The notes: generated from the sequence alone by a model not told the origin. Positions 14,501 to 29,500 are shown, counted from the stretch's first letter. The stretch is 64,000 nt of DNA from Numida meleagris (GCF_002078875.1 NC_034414.1:25950637-26014636); one strand, 5' to 3'. Numbers and translations are program-made.

Positions 14501-17500
14501 TTAAAACAGAATTAGGAAGGGGCATTCCTGTGAGATCAAATTCAAAGCAGCTGAAAACACCTGCAAAATCACTATTCCTGCAACAGTTCTGGATCTACAC
14601 ACTTTCTCAGCGCTAATTCACAAAGTGCAATAACTACATAAGGAGTACATCTGCAGCATGTACGATGTGTGACTACAGCTTGTGTAAATATAGCAAACAT
14701 TGTAGCAGTGGAGACATAGAAGTGTGAAGCTGTAAAAAACACTTTAGAATTTCAAAATATTCTTGGACAGCTACAAAGGTTAATTAGCATGCCAGTTACT
14801 TTAGAACTAGTCTGAGCATTTCTGTGTTATATTCAGTCACATTTTAGGCTTCACCGTAGACATGTACTGCATCTCCAAGTTATTACCGCAGGAAGTGATG
14901 TTCTGCCTGCATACCAAGTATAGTGTTACTGGCCAGGTACTTCTTCCTAGGATTTTAATTTCTTGTAATGGTCATAAAGATCAAGTCACAAACTTTATGA
15001 GAAGAAAGCTGTGTAGACATTACCCCATCATTTAACATGGCTTCAATCATAAGTCCCCACAGATCTATAAAAGATGTTTTATGTCCTGCTTGGGTCCTTT
15101 GACTCAGCTCTTTGTAATAATTCCTTAGACTTCTCAAGCAAAAAGCACCCATCTTGCACTTGGCTGCTTGCTTCCGAGCTTCAATAATTATTTCTCCGAG
15201 ATCCTTATGTGACCACTCAGCATCTTCATACAGTTTTGTCATGGTCCTGCAAGTAGGAAACAGGATGGGAAGGTCTAAAAATGAAGATGAAGCATTTAGA
15301 GCTGAGAGGATATACTTTGGGCACTTCTTACTTTACTAGCTTTAGGTTACTCTTCTTTTTCGAGCTTACATTGAACAGAAATGCAAGTCTATATATAATC
15401 ACTTGCTCTGAATCCAATCTAAGCAGCTCCACCAGCTCCCTATGCTGTTTTGTCCAACAGTAATTAACCATAAAGGATCACTTTGCATAGGATTAAGGAT
15501 TTTTGCACTACCATTAAAGTTTCAACTTTTAATTGGGGTTAAATTACTTCAGTGACACCAAAAAGTATGATGCACAACAGACATTTCATGGGTGACCCCG
15601 TCGTTCATAGACCAAAGAACAAGCAGTAACTCAGTACATCCCTTTTACCTTTTCTGAGATCTAAAGCCCAGGCAAAGCAGGGTTTTGCTTCACATAATAA
15701 GATCCAAACAATAGAATCAAAATGACTCCTCACCATGTTGTGCCAGATGAGCCACTGATGTATGAAACACAGTCCAGAACACGCAACTTTTGAAGACCCA
15801 ACATGCTGCCATACATGCCTGTCAGTGCTCTTATCCCACACCCTGCTGTTGTCACAGCCACTATAGGTACCTGCTCAACACAAAACACAGGCAGAAAAGT
15901 GGCATCAAGGGACATTCACATTAAAAGAAGGCAGTCATGCAAAAGCAACATCCAGGCACATAGAGTCATAGAATCATTTAGGTTGGAAAAGACCACTAAG
16001 AGAATTTAGTCCAACCATCAACCCATCCCCACCATGCCCACTAACCATGTCCCTCAGTGCCCCATCCACACGTTTCTTGAACACCTCCAGAGAAGGTGAC
16101 TCCACCACCTCCCCAGGCAGCCCATTCCAATACCTCACCAAAAATAAAATAAAAGTAAAATAAAACACATAGATTAGAGACAGAGCAACATTACTCTATG
16201 AGTTATAAGTAAAGCAAGTTGCTAGGCATCCCTGTGGAGTATACTAAAAGAATTTGTTACTTCTGGAAGGAATTTTAAGAAACACAGGCCAAACTCATTG
16301 GTTTGAAGTTCCTTTAAATGTGATCCATCACTTGAGAGTCAACTGAAAATAGAGAATTTGCTCTTCCAGACAGTCTGTTGAGCTCTGCAGCTGAGATCAC
16401 CTTGGCTGCAAACAGAGCCCAGGAGAAATAGTTGCTGACAGAGGCCTTGCTCCTGTTGCCATTTCCAGGCCTAAGGGAAAGGAAGGAGAGAAATCTGCCA
16501 GCGGTGCATTTCCTAGTTACCTCATGGTCTTGTAGGTCTTCTTCCAGATGAAGAACATCTTTCAGTGCAGCAGCAACTACCTTCCTCCGATTTTGCAGGA
16601 AATTCTTTTCATCTGTGCACAAGTCAAAATCCAGGCGGGCATCTAGGTTTCTTGGCCTGAAGCACAGACCCTGGGTCCTGAGAACAGGGCACAAAAATTA
16701 CATACTATTGCTTGCAGCAGTCATCCCAGTTGTGTTTGTGCATGTTTACAGATTGGTTCATGGACAGCATAATGTAATAAATGAGAAAGAGCAAAACAAC
16801 AGACGGGCCTCTGCTAGTTGCCTCAGCTTCTACCAAGAATGCAAATGGGAATGAAAGACAGAACACTTCGTACTGCCCTGGTGTTGTAATGAAATTCCTA
16901 CAGCAAACTTCTGGTTTTGTTTGCTCGTATAATTGATTTTTCAATTTTCAGTATTGCCTACCATATGTGCCTGTAACTAGATAACCGCTGTCAGAAGGCT
17001 CTGCAGTTGATTAGGGGAACAGCTTCCATGCCTTAGTTTTATTTTGTTTGTATTATACAGAAATATGATTTCTGTGTGGAGCTGCTCTCTCAGTCCGTGG
17101 GCATCAGTGCACAGTTCTGAAACTTGAAGGAAAAGGGACACCTGATTTAGTTATCTATCACTGAAAAAGGAGACCCTGGCAAACAAAAGCCTGCAAAGAG
17201 AAGCAGAACACAACCTCTGCTTGCAGCTGAGCCTGTGTGGCCCCCTGCTGATTTCAAATGTGTAGGTGCAAGTGACTCCCAATTGACAGCATCAGGCCTT
17301 GCTGAAAACTTACTTACCATTCATTTGCTTTTGCATACAAGTCAATTGTCCTGTCCTGGAAATCACAATACAAACACAGTAAGCACATTCAGGTCATTAA
17401 TCCTGCGTCCTCCTCACCCAAACCATCTACAGGCTGAGTTTTACTGCATTTTCTGCAGAACCTGGCCAGCAATTGTCTGAGTTTTGAGATCCATAATGGG

Positions 17501-20500
17501 TTCCAGTGCAGTCTGGGCCAAATAGAAATGAGGCCCCTCTCTCTGCTTTCCATGGATGAACATTTAGTTTCCCTTTGTTTTCTAGGGAGCTCACTGAAAG
17601 ATGGGCACGTCAGTGTTCTCTGTTTTCTCTTCTGCTTTAGACTTCCTCTCTGCAAATAATCAGTCTTAAATGTCTTATCCATTACTGTTAGTTTACATAC
17701 TGCTTCGATGAATGTATTAGATATGTCCTGAGAAAATCAGTTTAAGCTCAGAACAGAGTTGAAAAGTGTGCCTGGAACCACATGCTGAACAAACAAAACC
17801 ACAAATAAACATTGCATAGCTACACACAGTGAGTGACTGTTATTCTCACTTTACAAATGTAGCACGTGTCTGACTGGAACTGAATCGCTGATGTTAAAAC
17901 TCATGTCACCCACCAAACTGAGCATATGTTGTACTGGATTATATAAGAAAGACCTGTTCTTACCTCTGCTATTGTTATTTTCTCTTGTATAGGAAGCAAG
18001 TTCAGAGCTAGAGTCACAGACTCATTCATATCCCTTTCATTTTGACTTGATACAGACTGAAAAAAGGGTAAAAAGTAATAATAATAGTTACACAAAAGGG
18101 GAAAAAGAGGTAAAGAGCAGTCTCCCCAGCCTCACATGCACACATTCACTTCACATCCTCTGCCTACACAGACCTGCACAACACAGACCTCAGAGGTCCC
18201 CAAACCAACACAATGTTTAGAGCCATCTGCCCGTTTTGGGTGACCACATACCCTACTGAGCCGCCTGCGCCGTGGCAGTGCCACGGTCAGCGCTGACTGA
18301 TGGTGTTTGATGTAGTGGAACCTTGCTGGTGCGGCCGCACACAGGCACGAGCTCAGCGTGTGGGTCTGCAGCCCCTCGTATGAGCCATCCACTGATAGCG
18401 CAAATTTCCTCTCTGAAGAGATGACAGAACAAACATCACATCCTCATGTATGGTCTTTGTTATCTTAAAGTTAATAATACTCAGAAACACTCTATTACTG
18501 TCTCTACTTCACAACTACAGGGAAACCTCCTTCATGTCAAGAATCTGAACCCCACTGGTAGTCAGTGGGATTCAAGGTTGTTCACAACACCCTGCAAGTA
18601 AATTATGCTGAGCCTTGCTTTAAATTCTCTCAGAAAATATGCTTTTCAGAGTGAAAGTACTAGGAGGTGTCAGAGCATGATGTTTCAAAAATTGCATAGG
18701 ACGTACACAGGCCTACAAGCGCAGGCTCAACAGCAGTGATGAGCTGCTTACAATGTGCAGCAGGTACCCTCAGTAATATACTGTGCCTCTCATCTTTCAC
18801 CTAGTGGCATATTTTGTATTGTTACATGTAAAGAAATTTTTAAGCGTGAAATCTAAGGAGAGTCCTAATGCTTATCTTTGCCTCTGAAGACAGGAAGAAC
18901 TTCAGAACTTCGAAAACTTCAGTGCTGTACGCAAACATTTTGGAAAGTTATAGCTGTCTGACAATAGGTTATTACAGGGGAAAGTATTTTGCAGGAAAAC
19001 CAGACCACAGACTCTTCACACTGCACTCTGTGGTTTTGACCAATTGCAGCCTGCTCCAGAGGCCACTGATGTTGCTGAGATTTTGCCTTACATCTTAAAT
19101 CATTTTAAACCGGGGAGCTCAGGGGTGAAATGCTGAGTGCTTTTGCCATAAGGTGTTCTCCAGATTTACTCCATAAATCAGTGAAGACTCACCTGTGCTA
19201 TCCTTCCTCAGCCTGCCGCCGTTCACCTGCACCTCCAGACAAGCAACTTCACGGGACTGGAAGAGACAATGAGAGAAAGGGAAAAAGGTATTCCCTACTG
19301 GCTGAGCTCTGCTTTAGCCAGACCCCAGGGATGTGCTTGATCTACTCACTCCCCTACAAGGCCCAGGAAGGTGGCATTTGGCATCTGGATAAAGTGGGAT
19401 GGGGAGAATCCAGGGAGGATGCTCAGCCCAGCTGTACCCAGGCAGAATGGGACAGATGGATGTCCACCTGACCTTGCTCTGTTTGGGCCTGCCCCAAAGC
19501 TAATGCCTCCGTGCTACCCTATGAAGCAGCTGCCCAGCACCACTAGTGCCAGCACTGCAGTAAGCATGGCCCTGCAGCAGGGAAGGGGGTAGGGAATAAA
19601 AATTACCACTAAAACGCCATTAGTAACAATGTTTTCAGGAGGATCCGGGCTAAAAGACAAAATGGAAAACAATCAGTTCACAACTAGCACTCTCCAAATA
19701 CTTTTTTCTTTCATCATTATTCCTCTGTCTTTAAAAACCTGTCTTTGGAGAGGCAGCATGGGCAAACAGCACGAGACTCTAGCTGGACAGCAATCCAGTC
19801 TGCCTCTTACAGGCCTGAGTCTGAATGTTAAACCTGGCCTGTTCTATTTGTGAAGAGCTGCTGAGCAGAGGAGCTCCTCACTATATCAGATAGGATCATT
19901 TTCTGATGCAGTTAAGCAAATTTACAGAAATGGTAGAATTACACTATTGCCCTTTGTTGTTCAGGCTTAAACCTGGGGAGCCACAGCTGAAAAGCTAGTG
20001 AATTCATCCAACATGCCATAATAAAAAAAAAGGAAAAAAAAAATTACCATTTACCTTAAAAATCAACAGCAGCACTAGGACTGATTTACTTGCCCATTCT
20101 CTGCATTAACTGTACAGTCAGCATAAAAGCACAGTAAAAAAATATTTGTAAATTTATTCCCACCGCTAAAATTCCAAGTACCATTTTCCCACATTCTCAC
20201 AACAAAGCAAACATCTGGGATCTGACAGTAAGGAGCAGGAGGGGTTTAAAACTTAAAACATCCTGCTGCACAGAACGTCCCTGCAGCCTAGGGAGCATCA
20301 GCAACCAGGGACATCTCTGTGCTCCTATTAGCGCCTGTGACAGCTCTTTAGCGTGTCCATATGCCTGGCGTGGATACACACACATCACACAGTGCCATGC
20401 ACCCCTTTGTTGAATGTTGTCATACACAAGCATTTCCTGAATGCCCGAAGTTCCCATCTGTTTTATTCAGACTATGACAATGTTAGAGGGCTGCAAGTGT

Positions 20501-23500
20501 AAATCGATGTCTTGTACCAGAAACATTTTCTCTCTGAATTGCATTTCTCTGTCGTTCACCTATTTAAACCTTACTCACCTACTCTCCATCGTGAATTCAA
20601 CCTCCAGCTCCTCTTTTCCCTGAGAAAGAAGGAAAAGAGAGTCACTACGCGCTGACTCTGCTGTGTTGAAGGACACTGTGTAGGAATCTGTGCTCTTTAG
20701 GGGACTCCTGCAAGCCAGGACCCACCTTTAGTTACCCACATGCAAGAGATTCATTTTCTTTGTGTTGTACCCATTATATTTTATGTTGCATACATTGAAA
20801 GTCATAAGAATTATGTCAGCAGGCTTCTAGCTTACACCTTGTAGGCCAAACATGAACACATCTTACAGGACCTCTTGACAGTTCCTCTGCCTTTCCACAG
20901 GCATAGATTCACTCTCACTGCTTCACAGGCCACCTGCAATTCCTCTTCCCCTGCCAGAAGCTCTCAGTGCTACCCACTAATTCTCAGCATGAGAAAGACT
21001 GAATTTCTTTAGTGCTTTTAAACCATCCTGCCCCTCTCCTGGCCTCACCCACAACCTGTATAAATGGGCCTGGTGGCACACTAACACGGTGGCATGCTTG
21101 GGTGTATCTATCATCCCAGAGAGCTCTGGAAAATTAACTTTGGTTGGGTAGAGTCCAATTGCACACTCAGTCTTCATCTTCATCTTTTGCAATCCTCCTT
21201 TGCAGGTTTTGGTGCAACTCTACGTCTCGTGGCCTTCTAGAACCAGTGTGTAGGAAGACAGCACAGAGAGCCCTTCCAAAACAGGTATCAAATCAAATTA
21301 GCACTCACTCAAGTACTTCCAGGCCTAAACATCATCATTAAAACCTCACTATGAGATTGTCTCAACGTTGCCAGAACCTTGAGCTCCAACTGCAAAGGAA
21401 TGCCTAAATCTCTCAACATTTTGACATCAAGTAGAGCAACCAAGTCTGATAATGTTGGCCAACAACATCTGCAAAAGTGACATCCCAGATTCGCTGTAAT
21501 TACAGGGGCAAAAGTGGTCACCAAGCCCCTGAAACAGATGGGTAAACTCAACTGGCTAAATGGACGGTAAGAAAGGGATGTATACCAAATATATGCAAGA
21601 AAAGCTGAGATAAACACATTCTCACCTAACCGTGTCCTCTTAGCTTTGTCTTTGAAATTTATCCATACCTGTGGATTCAGCTGGAAACTCAGCTGAATAT
21701 TTTCTCCAAGCTGGATTTTGGAGACATCAAAGAAAACAGTGAGGAGATGGTCATCTTGAGTTACACTGTCCTCATCACAAACTTTCAGCTCCAGGATATT
21801 CTGGAAACATTAAAAAACAGACTGTATGAATTTTAATAAGAATAAGATACTACAGATAGTCCCATTTAGCTGGAAGATTTTGAGTAAGAACTTCAAGAGT
21901 GAATGCAAAGGAAACAGTGTTTTACTGTTTTACATTTCATCTCCACAGGCTCTATTGACTGTTTAGGAATAGATAGCCTAATTCATGTATTGAAAGCTAA
22001 ATAACTACAAGGAAGTGTGAATACTTCATAAGAATACTCAAGAAAACCCACAGTATGTGAGGCTATGGTTCCATTTGATGTTTGGTATGAAAAGGTGAAT
22101 TTTAGGCAGGTAAGAAGACATCTGGGCTTCTGTCTTCAGCCTAGTAATCAGGTGGTGGTTAGACAGTATGTGCTAACATAGCCTACCTTAACCTGGCTCT
22201 GAATCGTGAAGTGGAAGGTCTCATTCCATGTTGGGTTCTTGGTGTTGGGAATTGTTTTCGTTCGGAAATTCTGCACCGAGGCTGTTGGCAGTCTCAGGCT
22301 CACATAGCAATCAGACTGAGTTACTGTGAGAGAAAGGGAAAGTATGAAAGTAACAGATCAGTAAACCACATTTAGTACCCCATAAAATAATGAATGAATT
22401 TGTGAGTTCACAAGGCAGAATGCAAGCTGGGAGGCTGGATAAGGTGTCATTAAGTCAGTACTATACACCAAAGGTAGTAGAGAGAGTAGTAATGGCATTT
22501 GCAACACGACGGGCCAGTGAAATCTTGTCCATACTTCCCAGCACAAAGTGAGGTGACGCTGTTGCATTGCACAAGATTGCATTGTTCTTGCCTTGTTTTT
22601 TTTCAAACAGAGTCATAAAGTTCAGCTGCGAATTTGTATGTGCCCAGATAATAAGGAGGGCAGCTTTAGGGTTTTCATTTCCCTTTCCCAGGTGAAAACC
22701 TCAGCTGCAGAGTTTGGCTTCCCACATGAGCTCCTGTATGAGTGAGGGATGTTTGAGACCAAAGTTTTGGTATGAAACAGTAGTTAGTAGCTGTCTGCAG
22801 TGCTCAGATCATCATTTCCACCTGGGAATGCTTTTTGTTGTGGTCATTAAGCACTAAAAAGCAAATATGAATCATGAGATTAACAATCCTTTGGATCCAT
22901 GCTCCAGAGTCAAGGATGAGCACCCTTCAGAACACAGTTTATTAGTTAGGAGCAACAAACCACACAAGTGCCAAAGATAGCAATGCAGAGTATTGCCCAT
23001 AGATTTCAATCTCATCATGAGGATTATATTTTCTCTATTTTTAATGCCACCTACTCAAGCATTCCTTTAACTGCACAGCAGACACACCTTCATCTGACTA
23101 CACTTAGCTTTGTCCCACTTAGTTTTACCAGTAGACTTGACTTTTGGGAAACACAGAACAATTGACATGGCCCTTAGCCATGTGTAACTGAAGAATTAGT
23201 GAAGTCAGCCTTTTCTTTCTGTGACTGCCCTGAGATTTAAGTCATTTTTGTCCGAGTAACTTTGAAAGAAAAAAGAGTAACTTTGATCAGAGTAGTTGAG
23301 GTATATACAAAAAAAAATTAAATTATAAATATACCAAAACACATAAAGAACACTCAAATTTATAGAGTCCTGGTAGCTCCCAAACTTCCATGTATATAGA
23401 GGAAAGCTTCATATGAAAATCTTTTTTTGATTGATTTTGATTCTTTTTTTTCTTATCTCCACATTGAGATTAACACAATCCCATCAGATCTCAGAGGAGG

Positions 23501-26500
23501 ATCAGAAGGATCCACTCAAGTTTGTGAGTGATCCTGATATTGTGCTTGATCCACTCTATGTACAAATAGATGTGAGGACTGGCACTCCACTCTGCCCATC
23601 ATTCACGCAGCAGAACACTACACTGCCTTACATCGAGAATCTTTTCATTTATACGTACAAGCCTCCCATTAGCAGGCACGTGCATGCAAATCATCATTAT
23701 CCTAGTACATAAGCCTAAATGCCACCTGACTATAGGAGGCGATGTATAGTGATGATGATCATATGATGTACACAGCAGAACTTCCCAGTAGCAACTGGTC
23801 TCCCTTGCCTCGGCCATGACGCATGAGCAGCTGTCAAAATGTGCTTGAGGTGGCAGCCATGGTATCACCATGGGGCAATATCCTGCCAGAAGCAGGCGTG
23901 GCAGCAGGTGCTTATGAAAGCACAGTCTTCACGCAATTATTACACTAAGTTTCTAATTATCTTCCAGGATAGCTGCAGGACTGGATCTTAATTGCACTTT
24001 GCCATTAGAAAGCATTGCAACTGCATGATCCATGCTAAAAAACACCATGGTCCCAGTACCATGCTGCACCTCAGACAACAGCAGGGCACCAGCTATTCTG
24101 GCTGAAACATGAAGTTTCTCCTATTTTTGATGCTAACAGGCACAACTTCCAGCCCATCATGGACAGCAATCTGGGCATCCTCCTCCTCTTGGACTGCCTG
24201 TAAGCACTCACGTGGATGCTACCTCTAGAGGAAAGGTTTTCTTATGACTCTCAAGATATAGTTTTTCTTATTGTGCTGAAAATAACCATGTGGTCTCAAA
24301 TACTGATCTGCTTGCCCAGATCATTACCGTGGTCATGGATGTCCTTCACTTGGACCATATCATGAAATATAGGCTATCACTACCTGCTAAGAAATGCATT
24401 TTTGCTCATCTAACACTGGGGAGCTGAACAGAGATGTGGCTGTGGATGAGCAGATTAGAACTGCTGTTTTCTAGAATGCAAATTATTAGATAACTTAGAT
24501 CATTGAGGGTTTTTTGGTTTGTTTGGTTTTGTGTTGTTTTTTGTTGTTGTGGTTTTTGTTGTTTTTATTAATCAAAAGGACAGGGCTGCTTCTGTGGGAA
24601 TAAATACCTTTGTTTCCAAGGCCCTTCACAATATAACCATCATAATTCAATCAGGCCTGGGAGAGCGTTTCCTTCCTCCAGGCTACATTTAATGTTAATC
24701 TTTGTCACCTACAACTAAACTTCATTAAAAAGCTTTCTCACACATTCAAACCTTGGCCTTCACCTTGGGTGGCACACTGCAGCTGTATCGCTGTTGTCAT
24801 TTACACCCATTTTTAAAGCTATTTTTTGCTGAGATTTTACCAAATAACAACCCACACAATTTTTCTCTGTTTTCTTCCTTGTCTACATCCTCTTATTTTT
24901 TAACGAGATTTCAAGCAGCATCTAGAACAATAGGCTGTTGGTACATAATGGCAACTGCTTAAATATCACGGTGAAGTAAGTAATAAATAACAATGAAACA
25001 ATAAATTAGTGCAAGAACCAAACACCAGAGGAAGTCTGGGGATTCCTGTAATAAGCATCAGATTAGACCACAGATCCTCAAACAATAATATATTTCACCA
25101 GCTGTACTTCATTTCAGAATCTCAATGACCTTTCCACAGCTTGATTTCATACATAGCAGAACTGCTACTGCAATGCCATAAAATATGTTTTAAAATAAGA
25201 AATATAAATTATACTTCATAATCTTATAAAATATTGTATCCAAAAATAACATAGGCCTTACATTTAAAAAAATCCAAAACTTGAATTTTTTCCATATTTA
25301 CAAGTCTAGTAATAAATATATCAAAAAAAAATAGTCTGCCCCTCCCTCCCCACTCCCCTCACCAAGACATTCAAAAAGGATCATTATTTCATCAAGAAAA
25401 TGCTCAAGAATTTACCTAACTCTATAACAGCCAAGGTCCATTTAGCCCAGTGTCTCTCTGTGTCTACTAGGATCTCTAGAATGCTTTCAGAAAGCAGATA
25501 ATGATGGCGTGAAAATGTTCATCTTAGCATTTCTCTCCAGTTTCCTATTTTTAGCTTTTTGTTTAACTCTTTAACACTTAGGTTTTGTTTGTTTTTGTTT
25601 ATTAGTTCTACTTAATGAATTTGTTTCTCTGCAGAATCTTTTTCTTTAGCAATTTTGTCCCTTTTTTGGGGAAGGAATTTTCATCTTGTTAGGGATGGAA
25701 ATGCATTTATGATGGATTTAGGATGGATTTATGCATTTAAGTACATAAGAAGAGGGCAAACATCACACAGCACTCTCAGTCCTGACAATTTTATTTTCAG
25801 AGACTTTCTAAGCCAACCTGTGCTGCTTTTTTTTTTCTGTGAACCCGGTTAGTCTCTGTCTTGAACCTACACAAACTTTTGACATCCATGTACTGTAACA
25901 GGCTGAGCATGAAATTTGAAATTGTCCTGTTTTTAAGGTTGGGTTGGATTGGTGCACATCCAAGTCTCACCCTATTGAGGAGTCAGGATGCAGACAAGGT
26001 ACACACCCAAATCTGGGAACTGGCAAGTGTTTGCTGGTCCAGGAATATTAATAATTCCTATGAGTCCTACGGGTCTGAAGAGTTAAAAAAAGTAGAAAGT
26101 AATTTAAGTCGTCTTTAATGAAAATATTATCTTATGCCCTGAACTTCCATTAAAGTCATGTAATGCCTGTTCTGTAGTTGATGCTATTGAAGTTTTGAGA
26201 CTATTGTGATGGCTTGGTTTTCCCATTTCCATTTACTATCTAGGAGATGAAGCAGATAGAATGATAATGAAATTAACCTGTAGTACCCCACTGTGAGAAT
26301 GTGTAATACTCATCTAATGCTTAGACAAAGCGATGCAAAGAAATAGTGCAAGGAAGGATCTTCAGAGAAGAATATAACAAAATGGGATTAACTTTATGAA
26401 AAAAGGATAAGCATGACTGGAGAGAAGCAGGAAGAGCTGATTTTAGATACTGAAATTGTTTAAGATGGCTGGAAATTAGGTGACACTTCCCATCCTGTTC

Positions 26501-29500
26501 GATTCAGAAACGTTTGCAGGAAAAGGAAAGCTATAAAGAAAAAAAAACGAGCTTGAAAAGGATTAATGAGAAAAAAAATCATTAGGAAAATGGTATTGTG
26601 AAGAAGTCAGTGTAGCTGGGGATGGAAGTTCATGTGCTTCTGAGTTTCCGAAGTGTGACAAATTAATCTCTAGGAAATTGTAAACATGAAAGAAAAAAAT
26701 ATTCCCCAGAGATACACACACAAAAAAACAGCTAAACCTTGCAGAAGTGGTGCATTTTTCATCTTAAGTCTCCCATTTATTTCTTCTCAGAGAGAGCCAC
26801 GTAGTTACAAACGGAAACGTGCACTACCTTTTACATTGCCACTAACTGCTCAGATATCAGTCATTATTTTTTTAAAAATTGAATCATAGTGTTATTTGAT
26901 ATGGTGAAGTCTGTGTAACTGAAATATGTGACTTCTACAAGTCTGACTGTATAGCAAACTACGGGTTGAAGTGGCTTGAAAGTAATTTTTTTAGATAAAC
27001 TGGAAATAAGCAGCTGTCGATCAAAACCAGACTCAGAAATCAAGTGTATGCAAGGCAGTGTCATGACTGGTACAACTCTGTAATCCTCAAAATAAGAGGC
27101 CCTGGGTACAAAGCTGAGTTTAGGGGAGAGGACGGGATTTTTGGCATTGAGTCCTCCACTCCAGGAGTGATAACAAGAGAAATCCTAGTCAAGGGAACCT
27201 AGAAGCAGTCATATAATTCTCCTTTCTTTGCCCTCCACTAAGCAGAGGCTGCAGTTCATTCAAACTCACAAAATGACTCACTCACCAGCTGGCTGCAATT
27301 CTTACCTGCGTATATCCTAGCATGCTAGTATGGATACCAAAGGACTAACTGCCCTGCCTGACAGGAGAGGCATTTATTTTATATCCAAGCATCATTTCTA
27401 ACTTCTCTTCTGTATCTTGGACAGTTCTTTCAGAGATTCTCTTTGCAGGTGATGGAAGTACCCAATAAGCAAAGCATTCACCTTTACAAGCATGGTATTT
27501 ATTTTGTTTGTGCCATTTTCTCTCTCTGTGGTTTGACTGACATGACCATTTTAAGCAGATAACAGCTTGGTGACATTGGTGGTGAAATGCTTGTTACCCT
27601 GTTTTGTAGACAACATCCAGTACAAGTTTCACAGTGTAAAGCAAAATATCCTCAGCCTGGAGAGCCTGTGCTGCTCCGGACCCCAGGTCATGCCCTGTAA
27701 ACATCACAGCCATCCAAACCTCTCCTTTGGGTAGAGGTGGGGGCTGGAGGAACTTCCCCATACCTGCAAGCAGAAATGCTCAACCAACTCAGCACCTGGC
27801 CTGGGCACTAAAAATTTTTACTGTTCAGAAGGAGAGCAGCAAAATGCAGGGAACTCCCTTCAGAATAAAAATAGTTTGAAACCAAAAGCAAAATGTGTTG
27901 GTCTAGATGAGGAAAAGGCAGAGAGTAAATTCAATAAGCTCATTATCATGCAGATGACTTAATAGGATGTGATTATCTGGGAATATATCGAAGGGCCCTG
28001 TTTATCCACACCTCTTTCTTTCATTTCAGAGCCCTAGAGTGTGGTTTTAGCTGTAGCAAGAGATTTCACTCCAGCCTTTAAATGAACTTCATCTACACAA
28101 CTCCTAAATACATCCAGGGATGGCGACTCCACCACTTCCCTGGGCACTCTGTTCCAATGCCTAACCACACCTTTCCAAGAAAGATGAGTCTACAAGAGAT
28201 GTCAAAATTCCAGTCTCAAGCACACACAAAATATTTTGTGCTATGGACAGGATGGACATTACTAAGAAGGAACCATAGAAAGAAGTGCCCTCATCTAAAT
28301 TTCTTCATACGCTATTTCCTCCGAATAAATATCCTTTCTTTGTTTCACAATTGAATCTACATTTTATGTATTCTGTGCAAAAAGATCTGAACTACATAGA
28401 GCTGGTGGCTGGACCTCAGTATTTTGCTGACAAAAATCTAAGAATGAATAATATGAACTATGCTACTTCATCATACCACAGTCTCTCTGCCTCTCTCCTT
28501 TTATAAATGCTCTGTGATGTTTTCCACACTTCGTTATGTTTCAGGTAGCTTTACAAGCATACATATACTCCATAAGTATATGAAGATACTCACACAAGTC
28601 TGCTTTCCTGGCATTTTTCATCCGTATGATTTTTACGGTGAGTAAGTTGCATGGAGAGGGTTCCGTCTGCAGAAGAGCATACAAAATACATGGGATTAGC
28701 ACGCAGAGAGAAAGAACAGAAGCACAGTCAAATATAGTGTTGAATTAAATGTTTCAATACCAACCACTTAAAACATTTCTAGACTGAGGTTCTTCTTCCT
28801 TGGGCATCATCTTCTCTGTCTTCCCAGTAGGTTTACAGCCAGGTGTGGCCGAAGACCCCAGATATACACTCAGCCACAGATGAAATCTCCATTGCCCTCC
28901 ATTTTCCATTCTGAGGAAACTTGTGGAACTCCTCAGGTTGTGGTGGTTGACTGACTCTTACAACCCAACCACAGAAAAATAGCGAGGCTCGCTGTGTTAT
29001 TAATACAACTGATATACATCTTGGTCTGTGCAAATGCAAAGAATATCATACAGATCTACTTCATTTCACAACAAATAGTGGCCAATCTAGCAGAGCAGGA
29101 AGTAGTAATGATATTGTGATGTTGTGACATTGCGTGTCAGCTGGTATATAGCCATATAACTCCACTGTTATGTTTGACGTAGACCGGCATTAGCTCTCAC
29201 AAAATGAGGACCTGAAAAATGTCTTCCAGGAACCCATTCCAAACTTCTCAGAACGGGGCACTGAAAGCAACAATTCTGTCATTATTTCTCTCAGAATAAT
29301 TCATCTTATCCAATATTCCTTTATGCAACATCACAGGAAAGTATCATTGGAAGTCATGATAAACCACATATACCTAGGTGGTTATCAAAAGATGTTTAAC
29401 AAACCTGCCAGGAAACTGGCTTGATTTTGTCAAGCAACATGTGGACATACATGATACTTAACCAAAAGTACAGGGGGCTGAAGGTGAGGTGGTTTGCTCC

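Larger units (their letters stand above)
22324..28593. other. Copy 2 intron 2 (6.3 kb)
   Basis: The largest intron of copy 2. It contains a G/T-rich low-complexity stretch (24508-24567) and a CR1 remnant (28109-28186). A segment at about 23.48-24.24 kb is less AT-rich and carries a 93-codon plus-strand open frame, but I recognise no protein in it. Confidence 0.65.

Noticed and set aside
15974..16168. 64-codon minus-strand open frame with protein-like composition
   Set aside because: It is the translated 3' region of a CR1 element, not a gene.
23431..23712. 93-codon plus-strand open frame in copy 2 intron 2
   Set aside because: No recognised motif, no splice or paralogue support. A moderately GC-richer patch of intron is enough to explain it.
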